A stretch of 64,000 nucleotides of DNA from Ramlibacter humi (GCF_004681975.1 NZ_SMLK01000001.1:1240001-1304000); one strand, 5' to 3'; shown: positions 1 through 8,790, numbered from the stretch's first letter. Translations and numbers: made by a program. Notes: generated by a model from the sequence alone, not told the origin.

Positions 1-29
1 TCTGAGGCCCGTCCCTCCCCTCCAGCGAA

Positions 30-52
30 GGCTCCCGACGGGAGCCTTTTTT
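30..52 (+). terminator. Rho-independent terminator of a gene upstream of the window
   Basis: A 7-bp perfect stem (GGCTCCC/GGGAGCC) with a 3-base loop is followed directly by six T residues. It must end a plus-strand transcript that starts outside the window. It lies only a few bases before the next start codon, and the GGGAG of its right arm is the only Shine-Dalgarno-like sequence available to that gene. Confidence 0.8.
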
Positions 53-53
53 G

Positions 54-869
54 ATGCCCATGCCCACCACCGTCCTCGATCCGCAGCTGGTCGCTTCGCC
101 GTTCCGCATGCAGCCGGGCTTGCGGAAGCTGGCCGCGGGCGAGCCGCAATTGACGGCGCTGCGGCCGGGCAGCGCGCTGCATGAGGAGAAGCGGCGCGTG
201 TTCGAGGCGGGTGCGTCGCGCCATGCGATGCCGGGCTTCGATCCAGGACCGGCGCTGGAAGCCATCGCACGACAGGTGTCTGAGCAAGGTCTGCGAATCG
301 ACCCAGCCGCTCCGCCCGAGCTGGCGTTCGAGGAAGACTTCGCCGTGCTCGATGGGGTCACCGGCACCCTGCCGTGGCTTTGCGTCTGCGTGCCTTCGCA
401 TTGGGCGCCGGAAGACAAGCTCGGCCTGGACTTCAGCGCCGTGCACGCGCCCGTGGCCGACGCCGCCACGCTGCTGGCGGCGGGCTCCCACTTGGTGCAG
501 CTGGCGACCGGCGGCGAGCGCTGGGAGCGTCACGTGTGGACGATCAGCCCCTCGCCGCGCCACGACCAGCATCCGCGCCGCCAGCCGCGCGCGCCGTGGC
601 CCGATGCCGCCGATGCGGCTGCGTTCGCGGCCGGCTGCTGGCTACGCGTGGAGCGGCAGACCTTCTTCCCGGTGGGGCGCGGCACGCGGCAGGCGGTGTT
701 CACCATCCGCGTGATGCTGCAGCCGCTGGTGGAAGCCGCGCGCACGCTCGGCCTCGCTCCGCGGTTGCGTGAATCACTGGCCTCGATGACCGATGCCGTG
801 CTGGCGTACAAGGGGCTCACGCCCGCGCGCGCGCCGCTGCTGCGCTGGCTGGATTCCAGGGCGGTTTGA
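54..869 (+). CDS. DUF3445 / heme-dependent oxidative N-demethylase family protein
   Basis: A 271-residue soluble protein of the DUF3445 family, whose best known member is the alpha subunit of heme-dependent oxidative N-demethylase (dimethylamine oxidation). Family hallmarks are the N-terminal PFRMQPGLR segment, the middle LPWLCVCVPSHWAPEDK block and the C-terminal RVERQTF...VFTIR block. I chose ATG 54 because GGGAG at 40-44 sits 9 bases upstream; ATG 60 is also possible. The partner reductase subunits of the characterised enzyme are not next to it, so the physiological substrate is unknown. The stop codon overlaps a tiny ORF by one base. Confidence 0.8.
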   Translation: MPMPTTVLDPQLVASPFRMQPGLRKLAAGEPQLTALRPGSALHEEKRRVFEAGASRHAMPGFDPGPALEAIARQVSEQGLRIDPAAPPELAFEEDFAVLDGVTGTLPWLCVCVPSHWAPEDKLGLDFSAVHAPVADAATLLAAGSHLVQLATGGERWERHVWTISPSPRHDQHPRRQPRAPWPDAADAAAFAAGCWLRVERQTFFPVGRGTRQAVFTIRVMLQPLVEAARTLGLAPRLRESLASMTDAVLAYKGLTPARAPLLRWLDSRAV

Positions 870-943
870 TGGATCTGCTGCCGCGCATCGCGCAAGTGAT
901 CGTGCCGGTGTTCCTCATCGTGGCCGCCCTGCCCGGTCAATAG
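869..943 (+). other. Tiny 24-codon ORF, possible remnant of a membrane transporter
   Basis: The ATG overlaps the preceding TGA (TGATG). It encodes MDLLPRIAQVIVPVFLIVAA, then LPGQ and a stop. The hydrophobic stretch with PVFLIVA resembles the first transmembrane helix of AEC (auxin efflux carrier / malonate permease) family transporters, but everything after about residue 20 is missing. It overlaps the 3' end of the convergent gene at 937-1587. It is either a decayed transporter start or chance; I do not claim a function. Confidence 0.25.
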
Positions 944-1587
944 ACGCGCCGCGCCAGCATCACGCCGATCACGATGAAGACGGCGAGCGTGACGCCGGCG
1001 ACCGACGCCCACATCATCGGCGGCGCGCCCACCGCGCGCGAAGTGCTTGCCGCCTGGGGCGCACGCGCGTTGGGCAACCAGGCGACGAGTTCGCCGGCGG
1101 CCTGCGGCGTGAACAGCTCCAGCCGCACACGCTGCAGCGCCGGCCGCCCTTCATGGCGCACGCCAAGTTCCACTTCGCTGCCTTGCACCTTCGTCTCGGC
1201 GATGTCCTGCACCGGAAGCTTCACCCGGCTGTCCTTCCAGCCCAGGCCCTCCCGGTGCCGGCCCGCGATGCGCAGCACGTCGGGCTGGACGCGAATCTCC
1301 ACTTCGCCGCGGAAGGCCGGGATGGGCATGCCGGCGCCATGCACGCCGGCCAGGCTGCCGGGGTAAGTGGCCTGCACGATGGAATGCGCGCTGGTGCGCT
1401 GCGGGCTGAAAGGCTCGGCCGGCGCGCGCCGGATCAGGTCGGCCACGGTGAGCCGGCTGCCGTCGGTGCCCACCAGCTCGTGCTCGCTGGTCAGCGCTTT
1501 CTTGATCCGCATGCCGACGATGGTGCGCCGGTCGTACGGGCCCACCTGCTGCCCTTGCAGCAAGACATGGAACAGTGGCTCCTCCAC
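937..1587 (-). CDS. GYF_2-like N-terminal domain protein with C-terminal membrane anchor
   Basis: A 216-residue protein. I chose the GTG start at 1587 because GAGGAGGG lies about 8 bases upstream; the longer open frame reads back into the divergent gene and is not plausible. Residues about 5-50 (FHVLLQGQQVGPYDRRTI) look like a GYF_2/DUF4339 domain, which usually binds partner peptides. The middle (about 80-170) is an uncharacterised beta-rich region. Residues about 190-213 form one hydrophobic helix followed by ARRVY, so most of the protein would face the cytoplasm as a tail-anchored protein. The gene is divergent from the LOG-family gene. Precise role unknown. Confidence 0.7.
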   Translation of the reverse strand: MEEPLFHVLLQGQQVGPYDRRTIVGMRIKKALTSEHELVGTDGSRLTVADLIRRAPAEPFSPQRTSAHSIVQATYPGSLAGVHGAGMPIPAFRGEVEIRVQPDVLRIAGRHREGLGWKDSRVKLPVQDIAETKVQGSEVELGVRHEGRPALQRVRLELFTPQAAGELVAWLPNARAPQAASTSRAVGAPPMMWASVAGVTLAVFIVIGVMLARRVY

Positions 1588-1672
1588 GATCGTTCCCTCC
1601 TCGTCTTTTCTGGGCGCGGAGGATAACGCCGCGCCGGCCCAAAGCGCGCGGCTTTCCCGCCACAATGCCCGC

Positions 1673-2536
1673 ATGGCATCCACCCGCAACCTGCACGACA
1701 ACCGCCTGGCCGACGCCTGGGCCACCATCAAGGCGCATTCCGACGCCGGCCTGCCGCTGGACCAGGACGCCAGCCGGCTGGCCTTCGCCGACCCCGAGTT
1801 CCTGCTGCGCCGCGAGACGCGCGGCATCCGCTTCCAGCTGGAGCTGCTCAAGCCCGACCTGGAGCAGCAGGCGCACGGCATCGAGAACACCATCGTCGTC
1901 TTCGGAAGCGCGCGCTTCCGCAGCCAGGACGAGGCGACCGCGCTGGTCACGGCGGCCGAGGCCGGCGGCGACCCCGAGGTGCTGCGCCGCGCCAAGGCGC
2001 TGGCGCGCAACGCGCACTACTACGAGAAGGCGCGCGCCTTCGGCCGGCTGGTGGCCGAGTACAGCGCCGGCAAGGAGCCGCGCGACATGCTGTTCATCTG
2101 CACCGGCGGCGGCCCCGGCATCATGCAGGCGGCCAACCGCGGCGCCTACGAAGGCGACGGCATCAGCGTGGGGCTTTCCATCGCGCTGCCGATGGAGGAA
2201 GCGGCCAACCCGTACGTCACGCCGGCGCTGTCGTTCAAGTTCCACTACTTCGCGCTGCGCAAGATGCACTTCATGATGCGCGCGAAGGCGCTGGTCGCCT
2301 TCCCCGGCGGCTTCGGCACGCTGGACGAGCTGTTCGAGGTCATCACGCTCGTGCAGACGCGCAAGGCCAGGCAGGTGCCGATCGTGCTGTTTGGCAGCGA
2401 TTACTGGAAGCGCCTGATCGACTTCGACGTGCTGGTGGACGAAGGCGTGATCTCGCCGGCGGACCTGCAGCTCTTCCGCTACGCGGACGAGCCCCAGGCC
2501 GCCTGGGACCACATCCGCGGCTTCTACAAGTTGTGA
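1673..2536 (+). CDS. LOG family protein (TIGR00730, Rossmann-fold nucleotide phosphohydrolase-like)
   Basis: A 287-residue protein carrying both signatures of the LOG / lysine decarboxylase-like family: CTGGGPGIMQAANRGA (about 143-158) and PGGFGTLDEL (211-220). Characterised relatives are cytokinin-activating nucleoside 5'-monophosphate phosphoribohydrolases, or PpnN-like nucleosidases. The N-terminal extension of about 70 residues before ENTIVVFGSAR is typical of the longer bacterial subgroup. No Shine-Dalgarno precedes ATG 1673, but a CACAAT box lies 7 bases upstream, which suggests a leaderless mRNA. The end overlaps the convergent MFS gene by 13 bp. Confidence 0.85.
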   Translation: MASTRNLHDNRLADAWATIKAHSDAGLPLDQDASRLAFADPEFLLRRETRGIRFQLELLKPDLEQQAHGIENTIVVFGSARFRSQDEATALVTAAEAGGDPEVLRRAKALARNAHYYEKARAFGRLVAEYSAGKEPRDMLFICTGGGPGIMQAANRGAYEGDGISVGLSIALPMEEAANPYVTPALSFKFHYFALRKMHFMMRAKALVAFPGGFGTLDELFEVITLVQTRKARQVPIVLFGSDYWKRLIDFDVLVDEGVISPADLQLFRYADEPQAAWDHIRGFYKL

Positions 2537-3690
2537 GCCGGCTGCGCGTCGCGCAGCCCGATGGCCACCCTCGTGCCCGCGCCCACCAGCGCGGCTACCG
2601 CCCAGAACACCGACGAGATGCCGACGACGGCGCCGGCCGCGCCGAACAGCAGCGGCATGCTCACGCTCGACGCGTTGATCGCCATCAGCCGCAGGCCCAC
2701 GGCCTGGCCATGCCGGTGTTCCGGCGTGATCTGGTGCAGCGTGCTCATGATCATCGGCTGCACCGTGCCGAGCGCGAAGCCGAGCAGCACCGAGCAGGTG
2801 CCCATCGCCAGCGGCGCGCGCAGGAACGGGTAGACGAAGAACAGCACCGCCGTGGCGACCATCGCGGAGGTGACCACCGCCCATTCGCGCAGGCTGGCCG
2901 CCACCGTGGGCAGCAGGACGCGGACGGCGGCGGCCGCGACCGCGAAGGCGCCGAGGATGGTGCCGATGACCGAGGCCGACAGGCCGCGCTCGTGCCCCAG
3001 CACCGGAACGACGAAGGTGTGCACGTCCCAGCAGGACGACAGCAGCCAGTTCACGAGCAGCAGGCGGCGGAACATGGGCTCGCGCAGCAGGTCCCACGCG
3101 GTCTGGCGGTGGTTGCCGGGCGGCGGAGGCACCGGCGGCAGCTCGTTCGCGCCGCGCACCCAGAACCACGCGATCAGCGGCAGCACGGCGACGATCAGGA
3201 ATGCCAGCTGGAAACCCGCCGCATCGATGGCCAGGCCGCACGCGAAGGGCCCGAGGAAGTTCGATGCCGCCGGCCCGATGGCGAGCCAGGAGAACACCTG
3301 CTTCAGCTGCGTCGGTCCCACCGCCGCGCGGCCCACGTGGCGCTGCAGCGCGATGGCCGCCGTGCCGGTGGCGCCGCCCGTGAGCAGCGCCGACAGGCAC
3401 AGCACCGGGAAGATGGGGAAAGCCACCGCGATGCCGCCGCCGATGGACGCCGCGATGACCGCCAGCCCGAACGGCCGGCGCAGGCCGTGGCGATCGGCAT
3501 ACCGGCCGGCAGGCAGCGCGAGGAACACTTGCGTCAGCGCGAACAGCGCCAGCAGAACGCCCACCGCGGCTTCGCTGTAGTGCGCGCGCAGCGCCATCAG
3601 CGGCGCCGCCATCCGCATGCCGGCCATGCTGGCATGCAGGAACACCTGGCCCGTGATCAGCCAGGCCAGCTCTCGACTCAGGCCGCCCAT
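2524..3690 (-). CDS. MFS transporter
   Basis: A 388-residue integral membrane protein with about 12 hydrophobic helices. A typical MFS loop 2-3 motif (GRYADRHGLRRP, about 62-73) lies after the second helix. Substrate cannot be read from the sequence. The protein starts at ATG 3690, 11 bases after the stop of the 2-hydroxyacid dehydrogenase gene, so it is probably the last gene of a three-gene operon with that enzyme and the antiporter. A role in moving a small organic acid is possible but only an inference. Confidence 0.8.
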   Translation of the reverse strand: MGGLSRELAWLITGQVFLHASMAGMRMAAPLMALRAHYSEAAVGVLLALFALTQVFLALPAGRYADRHGLRRPFGLAVIAASIGGGIAVAFPIFPVLCLSALLTGGATGTAAIALQRHVGRAAVGPTQLKQVFSWLAIGPAASNFLGPFACGLAIDAAGFQLAFLIVAVLPLIAWFWVRGANELPPVPPPPGNHRQTAWDLLREPMFRRLLLVNWLLSSCWDVHTFVVPVLGHERGLSASVIGTILGAFAVAAAAVRVLLPTVAASLREWAVVTSAMVATAVLFFVYPFLRAPLAMGTCSVLLGFALGTVQPMIMSTLHQITPEHRHGQAVGLRLMAINASSVSMPLLFGAAGAVVGISSVFWAVAALVGAGTRVAIGLRDAQPAHNL

Positions 3691-3701
3691 GGCGGCCTCC
3701 C

Positions 3702-4682
3702 TCAGCCCAGCGCCTCCGGGTTGAGCGGCGTCAGCGGCCTGCCCTGCGTGAGGAAGGCGACCAGGTTGTCGGCGGCCAGGTTGGCCATGGCCAGGCGCGT
3801 CTTGATGGTGGCGCTGGCGATGTGCGGCGTGAGCACGACGTTGGGCACGGTGAGCAGGTCGGGATGCACCTGCGGTTCGCCCTCGAAGACGTCCAGGCCC
3901 GCGGCCGCGATGCGCTTCTCGCGCAGCGCCTTCGCCAGCGCGGCATCGTCCACGATGCCGCCGCGCGCGATGTTCACGAGCGTGGCCGTGGGCTTCATCT
4001 GCGCCAGTTCCGCCGCGCCGATGGCGTGGTGCGACTCCTTCGAGTACGGCAGCACCAGCACCAGGTGATCGGCTTCGCGCAGCAGCTGCTCCTTGCCGAC
4101 GTAGGTGGCGCCGCATTCCTTCTCGAGCTGGGGCGCCAGGCGCGAGCGGTTGTGGTAGATCACCTTCATGCCGAAGCCATGCGCGCCGCGGCGCGCGATG
4201 CCCTGCCCGATGCGGCCCATGCCCAGGATGCCCAGCGTGCTGCCGTGCACCTCGGCGCCGGCGAACATGTCGTAGGCCCACTTCTTCCACTGGCCCGCGC
4301 GCAGGAAATGCTCGCTCTCGGTCATGCGGCGCGCCGTGGCCATCAGCAGCGCGAAGCCGAAATCGGCCGTGGTCTCGGTCAGCACGTCGGGCGTGTTGGT
4401 GCCCAGCACCTTGGCCGCCGTCATCGCGGGCAGGTCGAAGTTGTTGAAGCCCACGGCCATGTTGGCGCAGATGCGCAGCTGCGGGCAGGCCTTGAGCAGG
4501 CCGGCGTCGATGCGCTCGCCACCGGTGGTGAACGCGCCCGCCTTGCCCTGCAGCTTCGAGATCAGCTGCTCGCGCGACAGCGGCTGGTCGCCGTCGTTGG
4601 ACTCGACCTCGAAGTGCCGGCGCAGCTTCTGCAGCACCTCGGGAAAGATGGAACGGGCGACGAGGATGGCGGGCTTGGTCAT
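3702..4682 (-). CDS. D-isomer-specific 2-hydroxyacid dehydrogenase (GhrB/glyoxylate reductase type)
   Basis: A 326-residue cytoplasmic NAD(P)H-dependent oxidoreductase that reduces 2-oxoacids such as glyoxylate or hydroxypyruvate to D-2-hydroxyacids. The nucleotide-binding GMGRIG is at 154-159. The catalytic triad of the family is present: Arg240 (NIARGG), Glu269 (FEGEP) and His287 (TPHIAS). Length is normal. The start lies 5 bases after the antiporter stop codon and the next gene follows after 11 bases, which indicates one transcript. Whether the natural substrate is glyoxylate, hydroxypyruvate or 2-ketogluconate cannot be decided. Confidence 0.88.
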   Translation of the reverse strand: MTKPAILVARSIFPEVLQKLRRHFEVESNDGDQPLSREQLISKLQGKAGAFTTGGERIDAGLLKACPQLRICANMAVGFNNFDLPAMTAAKVLGTNTPDVLTETTADFGFALLMATARRMTESEHFLRAGQWKKWAYDMFAGAEVHGSTLGILGMGRIGQGIARRGAHGFGMKVIYHNRSRLAPQLEKECGATYVGKEQLLREADHLVLVLPYSKESHHAIGAAELAQMKPTATLVNIARGGIVDDAALAKALREKRIAAAGLDVFEGEPQVHPDLLTVPNVVLTPHIASATIKTRLAMANLAADNLVAFLTQGRPLTPLNPEALG

Positions 4683-4687
4683 GGAAT

Positions 4688-6094
4688 TCAGCGGAACCAG
4701 AGGAAGGTCATCACGGCGAACAGCGGGATGAGGAAGGCGATGGACCACGCCATGTAGCCGAAGAAGCCGGGCATCTTCACCCCGCGCTCCTCGGCGATGG
4801 CCTTGACCATCAGGTTGGGCGCGTTGCCGATGTAGCTGTTGGCGCCCATGAACACCGAGCCGGCCGAGATCGCGGCCAGCGTGGGCGCCAGCGCGTTCAT
4901 CAGCGTCTGCGCATCGCCGCCGGCCGTGTTGAAGAACACGAGGTACGTCGGCGCGTTGTCGAGGAAGGAGCTGAGCAGGCCGGAAGCCCAGAAGTACATG
5001 GCGGGATCGGGTGAGCCGTCGGGCCGGGTGACAGCGCGCACGATGGGGCCGAACGGCCCTTCGGTACCGGCCTTGAGCATGGCGATGACGGGGATGATCG
5101 TGAGGAAGATGCCGGCGAACAGCTTGGCGACCTCCTGCATCGGCCCCCAGGAGAACTGGTTGGACTCGTGCACCGCGGCGGGCGTGATGCGCAGCGAGAC
5201 GATGGTCACGGCGATCAGCCCCAGGTCCCGCACCAGCCCGGGCAGGCCGACGCGCACGCCGGCGACGTCGAAGCCGGCGGCCGACTTCCAGAAGCCGGAC
5301 AGCAGCACCAGCACGATCACCGCCGCCAGCAGCCAGAAGTTGCGCGCGCCAGCGAAGCCGATGGCCGGCGTGTCGGGCGTGGGGTCGAACCGCTGGATTT
5401 CCTCGCGCCGGTGGTAGTACCAGCTGTCCAGCACGAAGAACGCCGCCAGCAGGCACCCCACCAGGAACAGCGTCTCCGGGAAGATGTGGAACACGGTCCA
5501 GAAGAAGTCCACGCCCTGCAGGAAGCCCAGGAACAGCGGCGGGTCGCCCAGCGGCGTGAGCGATCCGCCGGCGTTGGAGACGATGAAGATGAAGAACACG
5601 AACACGTGCGCCTTGTGCCGGCGGTTGTCGTTCGCGCGGATGAGCGGGCGCACGAGCAGCATGGACGCGCCTGTCGTGCCCATGAAGCTGGCCAGCACCG
5701 CGCCGATGGCCAGCACCGCGGTGTTCAGCTTCGGGCTGCCGTGCAGGTTGCCGCGGATGTAGATGCCGCCGGCCACCGTGTACAGCGCCGTGAGCAGGAT
5801 GACGAACGGGACGTACTCGCCCACCAGCGCGTGCACGAAGGCCGAGCCGGCCGCGCCGGGCCCGAACATCGCCGCGAAAGGCAGCAGGAACGCCAGCGCC
5901 CAGGCGGCGGCCACCTTGCCGTAGTGGTGGTGCCAGAACGATGGCGCCAGCAAGGGCGCGAGTGCGATGCTCAACAGGATGCCGGCGAACGGCAGGCCCC
6001 AGGCGGGGGCGAGTTGGCGGCCGTCGAGCTCGGCCGCCAACACGGCGTGGGGCAGCAGCAGGGCCAGGCCTGCCGCGATGAGTGCTTTTTTCAT
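4688..6094 (-). CDS. Sodium:proton antiporter of the ion transporter superfamily (NhaD/DASS-like)
   Basis: A 468-residue polytopic inner-membrane protein. It begins with a cleavable-looking signal sequence (MKKALIAAGLALLLPHAVLA) and continues with about 12 hydrophobic segments. The paired motifs SNAGGSLTPLGDPP and FLDNAPTYLVF are the half-helix ion-binding loops of the NhaD and citrate/dicarboxylate transporter superfamily. ATG 6094 is preceded by GAGGAGAC, a strong ribosome site. It is the first gene of the operon with the dehydrogenase and the MFS protein. It could also carry a divalent anion instead of protons. Confidence 0.78.
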   Translation of the reverse strand: MKKALIAAGLALLLPHAVLAAELDGRQLAPAWGLPFAGILLSIALAPLLAPSFWHHHYGKVAAAWALAFLLPFAAMFGPGAAGSAFVHALVGEYVPFVILLTALYTVAGGIYIRGNLHGSPKLNTAVLAIGAVLASFMGTTGASMLLVRPLIRANDNRRHKAHVFVFFIFIVSNAGGSLTPLGDPPLFLGFLQGVDFFWTVFHIFPETLFLVGCLLAAFFVLDSWYYHRREEIQRFDPTPDTPAIGFAGARNFWLLAAVIVLVLLSGFWKSAAGFDVAGVRVGLPGLVRDLGLIAVTIVSLRITPAAVHESNQFSWGPMQEVAKLFAGIFLTIIPVIAMLKAGTEGPFGPIVRAVTRPDGSPDPAMYFWASGLLSSFLDNAPTYLVFFNTAGGDAQTLMNALAPTLAAISAGSVFMGANSYIGNAPNLMVKAIAEERGVKMPGFFGYMAWSIAFLIPLFAVMTFLWFR

Positions 6095-6164
6095 GTCTCC
6101 TCGGGACGGTCGCCTTGCGCGGCCGAGCATGTGAGCATACCAACGCAAGGGGGGCCTGGCTCTG

Positions 6165-6233
6165 CTGTAGGCGCGCGCCGACCTGCGCGGCGAGGCGCCT
6201 TCCTACCGACGCGGCGCCCGGCGCTGCCTACAG
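6165..6233. repeat. Dyad with CTGTAGGC arms in the csbD upstream region
   Basis: CTGTAGGC at 6165-6172 and its exact complement GCCTACAG at 6226-6233 flank about 50 bases, with further partly matching GC-rich inner arms. It lies in the 166-bp divergent gap between the antiporter gene and csbD. It could be a hairpin in the csbD leader or a binding site; nothing decides this. Confidence 0.4.
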
Positions 6234-6260
6234 TGCGTCCAACACACCTGCAACGACGCG

Positions 6261-6482
6261 ATGAACAACGACCGGCTGCGCGGCCAATGGAAGCAGTTGA
6301 AGGGCCGCCTCAAGGAACGCTGGGGCCACCTGACCGACGACGACCTGGACGTGATCGCCGGCCGCCGCGACCAGCTGCTCGGGCGCATCCAGGAGCGGCA
6401 CGGCATCGCCAGGGAAGACGCGGAGAAGCAGGTGAAGGATTTCGAGAGCCGGAACCCGGACGTGCGATTCGACGGGTCCTGA
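6261..6482 (+). CDS. CsbD family stress-response protein
   Basis: A 73-residue charged protein matching the CsbD-like (UPF0337) family: MNNDRLRGQWKQLKGRLKE, then WGHLTDDDLDVIAGRRDQL and a helical charged tail. Family members are small cytoplasmic proteins often induced in general stress or stationary phase; the biochemical role is not known. It stands alone and is followed by a strong terminator, so it is monocistronic. No clear Shine-Dalgarno precedes the ATG. Confidence 0.85.
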   Translation: MNNDRLRGQWKQLKGRLKERWGHLTDDDLDVIAGRRDQLLGRIQERHGIAREDAEKQVKDFESRNPDVRFDGS

Positions 6483-6558
6483 AGGCGCTCGCGGCATCTG
6501 GCGGCCGTCCGGACAGCGGCCGCCGGCGAACCGTCCGGCGGGACGGTTCTTGACGCCA

Positions 6559-6597
6559 GGGCGCGGCATCGAGGCACCGATGCCGCGCCCTCTTTTT
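6559..6597 (+). terminator. Rho-independent terminator of csbD
   Basis: A perfect 13-bp stem (GGGCGCGGCATCG and its complement) with the 6-base loop AGGCAC is followed by TCTTTTT. A second 8-bp hairpin (AACCGTCC/GGACGGTT, 6529-6548) precedes it without a T-run. Confidence 0.85.
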
Positions 6598-6606
6598 ATC
6601 TCCCGG

Positions 6607-7334
6607 TCACTCCAGCCAGTGGGTGAACTTCTCCACCGGCTCGCGCGGCGTGGTGAACTCATTCACGCGCGCCGACTTGTCCGCCCAGCCCAGCGACATG
6701 CCGCACACCAGCATCTCGTCGGGACCCGCGCCGATGTGCGGCAGCACGATGCGCGCATAGCCGTTCCACGCCGCCTGGGGGCAGGTGTGCAGGCCTTCGG
6801 CGCGCGCGGCCACCATCAGGTTCTGCAGGAACATGCCGTAGTCCACCAGCGAACCGCGGCCCATCACGCGGTCCAGGGTGAACATCAGGCCCACGGGCGC
6901 GTCGAAGAAGCGGAAGTTGCGCTGGTGCTGCGCATGCATCTTGTCCTTCTCGCCCTTCGCGATGCCCAGCAGGCCATACAGGCTCCAGCCGTTCTCGCGG
7001 CGCCGGTCGATGTACGGCGACACCCACTTCTCGGGGTAGTAGTCGTACTCCTCGCGGTACTCGGCGGCCAGCGCGGGATTGGCGTAGATGGCGTCGTGCG
7101 CGGCGCACACCTGGCGCACCAGCTCGTCGCGCGACTTGCCCTGCAGCACGTACACGCGCCACGGCTGCGTGTTGGTGCCCGAAGGCGCGCGGCTGGCGAT
7201 GCGCAGGATGCGCTCGAGGGTTTCGCGCGGCACGTTGCGCGGCAGGAAAGCGCGGGCGGAAAAGCGGCTCTCGATGGCCGCGGCCACGCTGGGCGGATCT
7301 TCCACGGGCGTACTCACCTGTGGCGTGCTGCTGC

Positions 7335-7338
<4 letters not shown>
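6607..7338 (-). CDS. Nitroreductase family oxidoreductase
   Basis: A 243-residue FMN-dependent NAD(P)H oxidoreductase of the nitroreductase superfamily. The N-terminal SRFSARAFL and [10 protein letters not shown] motifs are the FMN-binding signature, and the C-terminal half has [11 protein letters not shown] before the last helix. Such enzymes reduce nitro groups or quinones; the native substrate is unknown. The start codon overlaps the stop of the thioesterase gene as ATGA, so translation is coupled. It is the last gene of a three-gene operon with the HDAC-like gene and the thioesterase. Confidence 0.85.
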
Positions 7339-7783
<445 letters not shown>

Positions 7784-7787
<4 letters not shown>

Positions 7788-8710
7788 CGGCGGCGATTCT
7801 GCCAGCGCTGCCAGTACTGCGCGGCGACGCCGAAAGTGTTCACCTGCGCCTGCACCGTGTCTTCCATGCGCTTGCCGTAGCCGCCGGCCATCGCGAAAGC
7901 CAGCGGCAGGCCGCGCTCCCAGGCCCACTCGAACACGCGGCGGTCGCGCGCCTCCAGGCCGTCCCAGGTGAGCTTCAACCGCCCGAGGCGATCGCCTTCG
8001 TGCGGATCGGCGCCGGCGAGGTAGATCACCAGGCCCGGATCGAAGCGCCTCTCCAGTTCGCCCAGCGCGCCTTCCAGCGCGTGCAGGTACTCGTCGTCGC
8101 CGCAGCCGTCGGGCAGGTCGACGTCGAGATCGGAAGCTTCCTTGCGGAACGGAAAGTTCTTCTGGCCATGCAGCGACAGCGTGAACACCGAGTCGTCGCC
8201 GCGGAAGATCCTCGCCGTGCCGTTGCCCTGGTGCACGTCCAGGTCGATGACCGCCACGCGCAGGCGGCGGCCGCGGCGCAACTGCTCGGCCTGCATCAGG
8301 CGCGACGCGACCGCGGCATCGTTGAACACGCAGAAGCCGCCGCCGCGATCGGCGCTGGCGTGGTGCGTGCCGCCGGCGATGTTGCCAGCCACGCCTTCGT
8401 TGAACGCCGCGCGGCAGGCCGCGATGGTGGCGCCGACGGAACGGCGCGCCCGCTCGGCCATGGCCGGGCTCCAGGGAAAGCCGATTTCGCGCAGGATGAC
8501 TGGGTCGACCGTGCCGTCACTGATGGCCTGGATGTACTCTGGCGAATGCGCCAGGGCCAGTTCGCCGTCGGTGGCGGGCAACGCCTGCCGCAGCTGGACC
8601 GCAGGCAGCTCATCGGCCAGCCGGTCGCGCAGGAGCTGGTACTTGGCCATCGGGAACCGGTGGCCCGCGGGCAACGGCAGCACGAACTGCGTCGCGTAGA
8701 AAACCTGCAT
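7784..8710 (-). CDS. Histone deacetylase family protein (bacterial class II HDAC-like amidohydrolase)
   Basis: A 308-residue zinc-dependent deacetylase. Key family residues are present: His116-His117 (GGTHHA), zinc ligands Asp158 and His160 ([10 protein letters not shown]) and Asp235 ([11 protein letters not shown]). Bacterial relatives deacetylate acetylpolyamines, acetoin-pathway proteins or other N-acetyl amides; the substrate here is open. It leads an operon in which each junction is an ATGA overlap, linking it with a thioesterase and a nitroreductase. The 191-bp gap upstream is shared with the phasin promoter on the other strand. Confidence 0.85.
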
Positions 8711-8770
8711 GCGGCGATTGTCTGCGGGCCGTCCCGGCAGGCGGTTTCTAGGGGCCGGCTTCTAGAATGC

Positions 8771-8779
8771 TGCGGCGCA
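8771..8779. promoter_or_regulatory. Candidate PhaR-like operator, upstream copy
   Basis: TGCGGCGCA fits TGC-N3-GCA, the core of the dyad I recall for the PHA regulator PhaR. It lies about 12 bases before the -35 box of the phasin promoter. A second copy lies just downstream of the predicted start. Confidence 0.45.
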
Positions 8780-8790
8780 ACAAAAATCGC

